A stretch of DNA of 64,000 nt from Pseudomicrostroma phylloplanum (taxonomy: Eukaryota > Basidiomycota > Exobasidiomycetes > Microstromatales). Within the stretch, counting starts at the first letter, position 1, and each line of letters begins with the position of its first letter. Positions 57,701 through 64,000 of the stretch are shown here, in pieces. Both the position numbers and the translations under genes were made by a program. Under the pieces are notes generated by a model. It did not search any database, had not been told where the DNA came from, and saw nothing but the letters and a program-made list of their open reading frames with translations. The stretch is taken from contig BCHS01000013.1 in assembly GCA_039545275.1 (NCBI GenBank), positions 186,001 through 250,000 of the forward strand. The letters run 5' to 3'.

Positions 57701-58798
57701 TCTTGGATATCTCGCAGTAAGCAGGCTCTGTCCCACATAGCATCGAGGACGTCGCTACGGTCTTTCTCACGAGACGTGCGGATTGCCCGCTCGAAGCACT
57801 TGATAGCTTCATCCACTTGACCGAGTTCATCGTGTCTGTGAGCGAGGCTGATCCACAGATCAGTTGCTCTTGGAGTGAGAATAGCTTCGATGCTTTTGGC
57901 CTGAGTCTCCCTCTCGAAGTCTTCTTGCTCGCGGAAGCAATTGGCAAGCGTGGACCAGGCTGACTTGACGGTTGGATCAATGCGTATCACTTCTTGAAGC
58001 TTCTCTATGGCTTCTTCGAGCTCCATGTTGACATATGCGAGGTTAGCCTCTGACAGTATGCGTGCGACTTCCGGAGACACAGCTGCCTGCGCAGTAGTCC
58101 GGCGAGTCTGGCAAGCATAGATTGGAGCAGACAAGTCAGGACCACGACGTCTTCTTCGTTGATTGAACATGCATTTTCCGAATACTCACCTTCTTCCTCT
58201 GGGATTTGAAACCGCTGGCAGCTAGCATCTCGGACTGCAGTGCAGCGCCGTCAGCTGCTTCAGCATGATCATCCCCGATACGAGGCGCAGATGGCAGGCC
58301 TAACCCTGCCACCAGGCGGCCGAGCTCTGCTTCCTCCACCTCATGCTCATCCTCGGCTGCAATCGCTGCTGGAGCTCGTTGGCGTTTCCTTTGCGACGAA
58401 TCTTTCCAAGCATCACTGCCCAAGGCGTCAAGAGCTAGGCGCCTCCTCTGTGCCGCCGATAATCCACGCGCCCCTCCCCTCTCGGCAAGGCTATTGGTCA
58501 CGTCTGCGCCCCGTTGCTTCTGCTGCTGTCGCTCTGGGGCCTGCTTGTCTTGAAGGGAAGGACCAGCAGCCCCTTCTATGTCTTCGTCGGTGTCGCTCCC
58601 GTCGGATGGTCTCCACTCTTCACCCGAATCCATCTCGCTAAAGGCATCAAGCGGGCCGAGGTCAGACCCTGGCCCATATTCACTATCGGAGCCGTAGTCG
58701 AGTCCGATCTGAAATTCGCCGCTTCCCTGCTCGTCTGACGCCTCTGATCCATCTGACGGGGACAGAGGTCGGCCCCGGTTGCGTGCGCTTCTGGACAT
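54723..58798 (-). CDS. TFC4: TFIIIC TPR subunit (Tfc4/Sfc4/GTF3C3)
   Basis: Exons 58798-58190, 58107-56125, 56044-55276 and 55195-54723 (1,277 aa). The N-terminal 200 residues are acidic and Ser-rich. TPR repeats follow (ILSEANLAYVNMELEEAIEK, VKSAWSTLANCFREQEDFER, DLWISLAHRHDELGQVDEAI and others to about residue 640), then a charged linker, the segment FRGMDYDMWTDMFVK, an acidic/Lys-rich loop and C-terminal TPRs (DCYREAAWNLSLIYSINGNG). This order is that of the TFIIIC subunit that bridges promoter-bound TFIIIC to TFIIIB for RNA polymerase III. Intron 1 uses the acceptor at TTGCCAG with a CCTGAC branch-like site; it restores frame and conserved text. Confidence 0.92.
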
Positions 58799-59173
58799 TA
58801 TTCGAATGACACCGTGAAGTCGGGAATAGCGTCGTGGAGGAGGGTGGTTCTCTGGAACAGCGAGGGTTAGGTAGCTACTATGTCTCAGCTAGTCCTGTGA
58901 CGCATGCATGGAAGGGCATGCTGGGAGGAGGGAGAGCAAGGAAGGGACCGTAGTCTTGCGGGAAAAGGAGGTTATGGTAGAGGAGGCAGCGTGCTTGGAT
59001 TGATGCCGACCTTCAGTGCGAGACGGAAAGGGCTCTGGGTGTTGCTCCACAGGCGGACGCGAGGCCGTGCAGACCGGGAGACGAAAAGGCAGTTCACAGT
59101 GGTAGAGGCTTCTTCTAGCCCAGCTCTCAACCACAGTACTCACTCTGCGGCGACGGCAGATATCCCCCTGTGC
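58799..59173. promoter_or_regulatory. Bidirectional promoter, 375 bp
   Basis: This spacer separates TFC4 (minus) from the formyltransferase gene (plus). The plus-strand frame stays open back to an ATG at 58904, so part of it could be coding. Confidence 0.5.
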
Positions 59174-61741
59174 ATGGCTGCGACCATTCCTCGCTCGTCG
59201 AGAAGTCTGCTAGATCCGTACGCAGCTGCGTCGAGCTTGCCTCTGCTTGCTTTGTCGGCCTCGAACGTCTGTCACTGTACTCGTCTTGCATGTCTCAAGC
59301 GGGAGTCAGACTCTGCGTGCGGCTCATCGACATCTTCCCTCCGGACAAGATGCCTTCAAGACCAGAGCAATAGCAAGAGACAGTCACGCACGCTGCCAGC
59401 TCAGTCAAATCTGTACAGGTCACCCCACCAATCTGGGCATGGCTTTGCAGCTCTACCCAATGGCGCTCGATGGTCATCCACCTCAATCCTTCCGCCTCCA
59501 GGTGCTCGGGACGGGCCCGATGAAGCCAAAAGACGAATCTTCAGCAAGTATAGGCCCTTGCAGCGAACAACATTTTCGCTAAATGAACAAGCTGGAATTT
59601 CCCCAACCCAGAGGCACTGGGAGCAACGGGAGAATATGTCAAAGGATCAATCCTGGCCCCACGCTCAGCCGTCATATCGTCATTCTAGTCCTCAAGGGAT
59701 GTCAGAGAGTCAGTTTGATCCTCGACTGAAGGCGTCATGGAGCCAGCGTGATCCTCGAGGGAAACCGTCACTGCAGCAGTCTGGTCCGAACAGGCGGCCC
59801 GTCAGCCCCGGACCTCGGCCGATGCAATCCGGAAGAGCCTCGCTTTCCATTCCCGGGAGGCCGAACGATCGTGGCCTAGCTCAGTCAAGCAGGAACAAGA
59901 CCAGCCTGACTGAATCTGGGAATACGCCGCCGCCTCCTCCCTACGACATACTGTTCTGCGGGACAGATTTCTTCGCACTTGAAATAGTTCGTGCTCTCTA
60001 CGCTAGAAGAGGTCAGTAACAGCCACTGCCTCTATCGAGACGCTGTCCTCAGTACTCACTCTGACTTGACACTGTCTCCATCCGAATCCGCTTAGACCTA
60101 TGGAGATCCCTAAACATTATTACGCCTCCGGACACAACTCAACGCTGGGGCGCTGCGCAGATGAAAGTTTGTGAGTGGGCACCACACCCTTTGACATTCT
60201 TGAAGACGCTCGCTGACCTCTGCGACTTCGGCCTCTTGAAGCTCCCGTGAAGAAGTGGGCGCTTGAGGAGCGCTTGCCACACTGTCACACTTCCCAGTTG
60301 CCACTGATACATGAGGGACAAGTGAGAAAGAGGATGAACCGATGGCTCCAAAGAGGATCCGGTAGAAGCTAACCCGCTGCCCTCCCGCTTTCGCTAGGAT
60401 CCTGCGTTCTCTCGATTCCTTCACAAGCCTCGAGGCGCACTGCTTCTCACCGCGTCGTTTGGTCACATGATCGATGATAAGATTCTGGAGCTCTTCACTG
60501 AGCATTCATCTTCAATGGCATTAAATGTACACCCCAGCCTACTCCCGAAACTGAGAGGTGCGGCACCGATACAGTGGGCAATCGCTAAGCGCCTCTTTGA
60601 GACAGGTACAACCGTTCAGCAACTGTCGCGGGGGAGATTTGATTGCGGAGATGTTCTTGCACAGAGCAAGATGGTGAGTGATCGGCGTGAGAGGGCCAGG
60701 CTGCCGCTGGGGCAACGAGAGACTGACTGATCTTATTCCTGCCTCAGACTATGCCTCCGGCTGCCACTTACGATACCTTGTTGCCCTCCATGGCATACCT
60801 GAGCTCACAATTGCTTGTGGATACTCTGACAAGTCTGCCCCAGCGCCACACTGTGAGTCGAGGGAGGAAAGCCGGTGGCATTCAAGGTCACTGAATATCT
60901 CTCTCCATCTTGGTGGCTGCTTGACAATAGAATCGATGGAAGCAGGATGGCACGCAGGCGACCGCCGCCAACAAGATCGCGCAGCATCATTTCATGGTTC
61001 AATGGGACAAGCATAGTGCAGACGCTATAGAAGCGAGGTGGAGGGCTTTGAAGCACCTTGTGGGTAGATGGGTCCAGCTGTGAGATCGCGGTCCCATTGA
61101 CATCTGCTTACATCAACTGCACATTGCTTTAATTGTCACAGGGTCCTCTCCAAACATACATGCACACCCCGGTGAATGCATCGCCCAAGCAAAAGCTCCA
61201 ACCACCGACCAAGGTCCTGCTGAGTGATATCACCCTCGTCACACCAGACCTGCCACACTATCCTGCGGCGGCCAGACGATTGTCGGCACACGGCCGTCCA
61301 GCACCAGGAAGGGCTTGGTACGCACACCGAAAGGGTGACACGCCATGCTTGATCTGCGACGCACTTTCGGACCAAGAGCGGACTCTGATAAAGGTGAAAG
61401 CACAAACGTCTGTCGAAGGGCAGGACAGATCGAGGCTTGACTCAGGAACTGAATGGATCTCCGAGTCTTCACGGTTGCCCCCTCGCGAACTTACAAAGCT
61501 CTGGCGAAGTGATCTTCCAGCAATTTCGATTGGTCAAATTCAAACAGACTCGAGACCCAAGTGGCCTCTGCAGACTTGGTGGAAGAATCAATTGCCTCGG
61601 CGAGACTCTCGAGGCTGCATGCGCTTTGGGGCTGCCGAGACGCCGGAGCAAGCGGAAGAGCGGGCATTGGTCAACAGCACAAAGAAGATCGGAAAGGAGC
61701 GAGAAGCAGAGAGGATGAGAGAAGTAGGTGAACGCAATTAG
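59174..61741 (+). CDS. FMT1: Mitochondrial methionyl-tRNA formyltransferase
   Basis: Seven exons: 59174-60011, 60096-60170, 60242-60321, 60398-60673, 60748-60852, 60931-61059 and 61142-61741 (700 aa). The enzyme formylates initiator Met-tRNA in mitochondria. The formyltransferase fold shows ILFCGTDFFALEIVRAL, LLTASFGHMI, the catalytic Asn-His motif LNVHPSLLPKLRGAAPIQWA and the Asp of FDCGDVLAQ; AANKIAQHH and IEARWRALKHL match the C-terminal OB-fold domain start. The first 260 residues are basic and Ser-rich (presequence plus disorder). The ATG at 59174 was chosen for its presequence-like start; 58904 is an alternative. The frame ends at TAG 61739-61741 but remains open for 69 more codons (see separate entry). 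Confidence 0.9.
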
Positions 61742-61951
61742 CAGAGGGACAGGGAATCTGCAGCGGAGAAGAAGCGTCGAGCCTGGGAATTGCGCCAGTT
61801 GCACCGGGAACGCGAGCGAGAGTATGGCGCTGACATAGAGTGGGAAAGCCAGGAGAATCGCAAGCCAGATTCTGGTAATCACAGGGAGGGGGAGAGCGAA
61901 GAGAATGCACCGGGCTCGGCAGAAGCGAAGCTGCAAAGGAAGGAAAAGTGA
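61742..61951 (+). other. In-frame extension beyond the FMT1 stop
   Basis: After TAG the same frame continues for 69 sense codons to TGA (61949-61951). It encodes a charged, coiled-coil-like stretch (QRDRESAAEKKRRAWELRQL, then REREREY) that reads like a smooth continuation of KKIGKEREAERMRE before the stop. It could be translated by readthrough, be cut off by a recent nonsense change, or reflect a sequence error. Confidence 0.5.
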
Positions 61952-62300
61952 CGTTGTCGACGCTCTCGTAAAGCTGTAAGGCTCGACGACCGTTCGGCTT
62001 GACGGCACAGGCTACTGGGATCTACCAATGTATCATCAGCATCAGCGTCAAATCTCTCCAAGAGAAGCAGCTTTATCGGCCCGGACCCCTGCTTTACGCC
62101 TCAACGAGGCTCCAATCCGTGTCACAATTATAATGCTAGAGAATCTCGTTCATCTGTATGTAACAAGCGCCGGGATGAAGAGGTGATACAAAGGGCAGTA
62201 GAGCAGATCGCCTACTTGGTATGGCTGAGCTCAGAAGACATGAGAAAAGCGGAAATAGGTCAGCAACACGTTCCTGGCTCGTACATTCTTCAGCGTGGAC
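61952..62300. other. Convergent 3' spacer, 349 bp
   Basis: It lies between the FMT1 frame and the NDUFS4 stop. No gene or RNA seen; expected 3' UTRs only. Confidence 0.55.
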
Positions 62301-63190
62301 TCACTGGATGCGCAGCTTTCCGGGGGAGTGCTGGTAGTTGGCCGCATACGACTTTACGCCAATGCGAGCATAGTGGGGCTCTGTGACGAGGTAGTCCCAC
62401 CCTTGCTTCTCACAGAAGTGAATCGCATCCTCTCGTGTACGGAACTTGAGCGAAGTACCCTGCATGTAGTCTGCGGAAGAGGCCCAGCCGATGAGGGGGT
62501 TCTCCCAGCGGGCGGAGCCTTGCAGGATGTCCCAGTCGACTCGCCAGTGGTTGGTGCCGGCCTTGCCAGACGAGTTGGGCGTCTTGGCTGGCTTGAAGAT
62601 TCGCACCGAGCGCTGGTGCAGCTCAGCTGGAAGACGGAAGGGGATCAAAGAGAGGAAGGTAGACAGGCGTCAGAAGAGAACGGCGCAAGATGACAATCAG
62701 CATGGTCGTAGCAAGTCCTGCCCTCTTGCCCTACGACTTGCGGAATGTTGGCCGTCTACCCAGACGGGATCGCCCCTCTAGATCAGAGTGCGTCTTTGAG
62801 ATGCAGATGACCCAGGCCATCTTCGATGTCCTCTTGAATCTTCCTTCTCCGGCTCGTCTGCCCTCGTCACTTCAACAAATACCCGCCGTATCTGTCCGCC
62901 AGTCCACTACTTCAGGCCATTAACTCACGAGGAGCATCGCTGATCACATCAGCTTGCAGCGCCATGTTCTCCCTCTTCTTCTGCTCGGCAGGCAGATCCC
63001 TTCCTCCGCTCTCGTCGCCAGAAGCACCGTAGTGTCCGGCCGAGGTCACTTCGGTGGGTGGTGCCTTTGTGGTGGACACAAAGCGGGCCGTAGAGACGGT
63101 GGCGGGTGTGAGGGAGGTGGAGCAGTGGGGAGCTGCGACGAGGGGCCTTGCGGCGCTCAAGCGCGGTACGAGGGGGCGTAGGAAGGACAT
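62301..63190 (-). CDS. Complex I 18-kDa subunit NDUFS4 (NUYM)
   Basis: Exons 63190-62929 and 62626-62301 (195 aa). The N-terminus is a mitochondrial presequence (MSFLRPLVPRLSAARPLVAA, ending near RFVS). The family core is HQRSVRIFKPAKTPNSSGK, THHW-like TNHWRVDWD, then RWENPLIGWASSADYMQG and EDAIHFCEKQGWDYLV. NDUFS4 is an accessory subunit that stabilises the NADH-dehydrogenase module of respiratory complex I on the matrix side. The intron is 302 bp, longest among the small genes here apart from ELF1; it contains short plus-strand frames without motifs. It is convergent with FMT1 and divergent from the LSM12-like gene. Confidence 0.95.
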
Positions 63191-63576
63191 TGTGGGGTGA
63201 TGTGCGAGTGGCCGAATGGTGAGTTGGTAGACGATTCCTCGGGCGGCGGCTTGAACGTCTGACTTGCTCGCCAATCAGACGACAGATGGAGCACGGGGCG
63301 GGATGCAGCTCCTGGCCGAACCTCGGATCCGAAGACGCGGCTTTCCCACGGACAGCCGCCTCCGCCCAGCCTCGCCTATCCGAAGGCAATTGTGGGGGCT
63401 TGCAGGGTAGTGGTGACTAGTGTTCCTCTCTACCTCGCCTTTGTTCTTGGTTGCCGCTGCTGCTGCCGCTGCTGCTACGTCTCTTTCTCGAGCCTGGCTG
63501 TGGGACCGACCGACCTTGGAGTTCTACTGGTAGCATACATCCAGAGTAGCTCCCTCGGGCTAACCCTACCCACGCC
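63191..63576. promoter_or_regulatory. Bidirectional promoter, 386 bp
   Basis: This spacer separates NDUFS4 (minus) from the LSM12-like gene (plus). It includes CTG/CTGCCG repeats near 63450-63475. No defined element is claimed. Confidence 0.5.
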
Positions 63577-64000
63577 ATGTCAGGCAAGGGAGCTCGCGGC
63601 GGGTCCGCTACGGGCGTCAGTCCTTCCCCCACCGTTGCTCCATCACCCCGTGCGGGACCCTCAACCTCGAATGCCCAGCAAGGCTCCTCACAGGATCTCA
63701 CATCTTACCTGGGTATGCCTCTCCGCTTGACGATCATCGGTGAAGAAGATGAACCAGCCATCGGCCTCCTTTTCGCCCATGACCCTTCTTCCGGCCTGGT
63801 CATCCTAGAGACTGGAGCATATCCGTATCCCAATTACCCTTCCAAGGCAGCCGCCGCTCCCACTACGAGGCGGCACCAGGCAGTGGTATCCGCCATCGGC
63901 GGCTTCTCGCGCAGGGATCCGACGGGCTTCCGACTCATCAAGGAGAGGACGATCAAGGAGGTCACTCCGCTCAACCTCAATGATCAGCAACAGACGGGCA
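63577..64000 (+). CDS. LSM12-like protein (3' end outside window)
   Basis: It begins at an ATG in a CGCC context and stays open to the right edge (141 codons). After a 40-residue Ser/Pro/Gly-rich tail the sequence looks like a divergent Sm-like fold: LGMPLRLTIIGEEDEPAIGL, LFAHDPSSGLVILETG, and later GFRLIKERTIKEVTPLNL, the wording expected at the end of the LSM12 N-terminal domain before the anticodon-binding domain. LSM12 proteins associate with Pbp1/ataxin-2 and ribosomes. The diagnostic second domain is beyond the window. Confidence 0.6.
   Translation, partial: MSGKGARGGSATGVSPSPTVAPSPRAGPSTSNAQQGSSQDLTSYLGMPLRLTIIGEEDEPAIGLLFAHDPSSGLVILETGAYPYPNYPSKAAAAPTTRRHQAVVSAIGGFSRRDPTGFRLIKERTIKEVTPLNLNDQQQTG

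Noticed and set aside
61724..61741. An 18-nt intron removing the FMT1 TAG
   Set aside because: It begins GT and ends AG in frame but is far shorter than any other intron here (shortest about 50 bp).

Overview
This window is nuclear DNA from a fungus, most likely a basidiomycete (possibly Ustilaginomycotina; this is inference). The evidence is short spliceosomal introns (mostly 35-110 bp) with GTGAGT/GTAAGT donors and CTGAC/CTAAC-like branch points, compact genes, fungal-type families (HET-C, PDR-type ABC transporter, DUF2985 protein, Zn2Cys6 factor, Sec59, Rec8) and a Ty3-type chromovirus. Exon models were built by hand from reading frames, splice signals and family conservation. Frames close exactly in every spliced model.

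Layout. 1-6.2 kb: a NUFIP1-like snoRNP factor (minus, cut by the left edge), an INO80F/TFPT-like subunit, and dolichol kinase. 6.2-17.5 kb: a gene-free block rich in TACTGTA/TACAGTA palindromes, holding a complete 5,956-bp chromodomain retrotransposon (10718-16673) with a 5-bp target-site duplication. 17.5-23 kb: HET-C and a Zn2Cys6 transcription factor. 24.5-29.8 kb: an F-box/WD protein, the small elongation factor Elf1 (minus, with a 50-nt C homopolymer in its intron), and TFIIB. 30-34.5 kb: a DUF2985 membrane protein and Rrp36. 34.6-42 kb: uridine kinase (Urk1/UCKL1 type), the meiotic kleisin Rec8 (12 exons), and an unrecognised coiled-coil protein. 42.2-48 kb: a serine racemase-family enzyme, an omega-like glutathione S-transferase, and a PPR-like mitochondrial protein. 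48.6-53 kb: a full PDR transporter. 54.7-64 kb: the TFIIIC TPR subunit, mitochondrial methionyl-tRNA formyltransferase, complex I subunit NDUFS4, and an LSM12-like protein cut by the right edge.

Most genes are single-copy housekeeping genes. Several act in gene expression (INO80F, TFIIB, Elf1, TFIIIC, Rrp36, NUFIP1), but nothing suggests an operon-like cluster. Neighbours are mainly divergent or convergent pairs with spacers of 100-500 bp. The accessory part is the 6.2-17.5 kb island. The points I would check first are the -1 frameshift site between gag and pol, the palindrome-rich island (a possible centromere or heterochromatin block), and an in-frame TAG followed by 69 open codons at the end of the formyltransferase gene.
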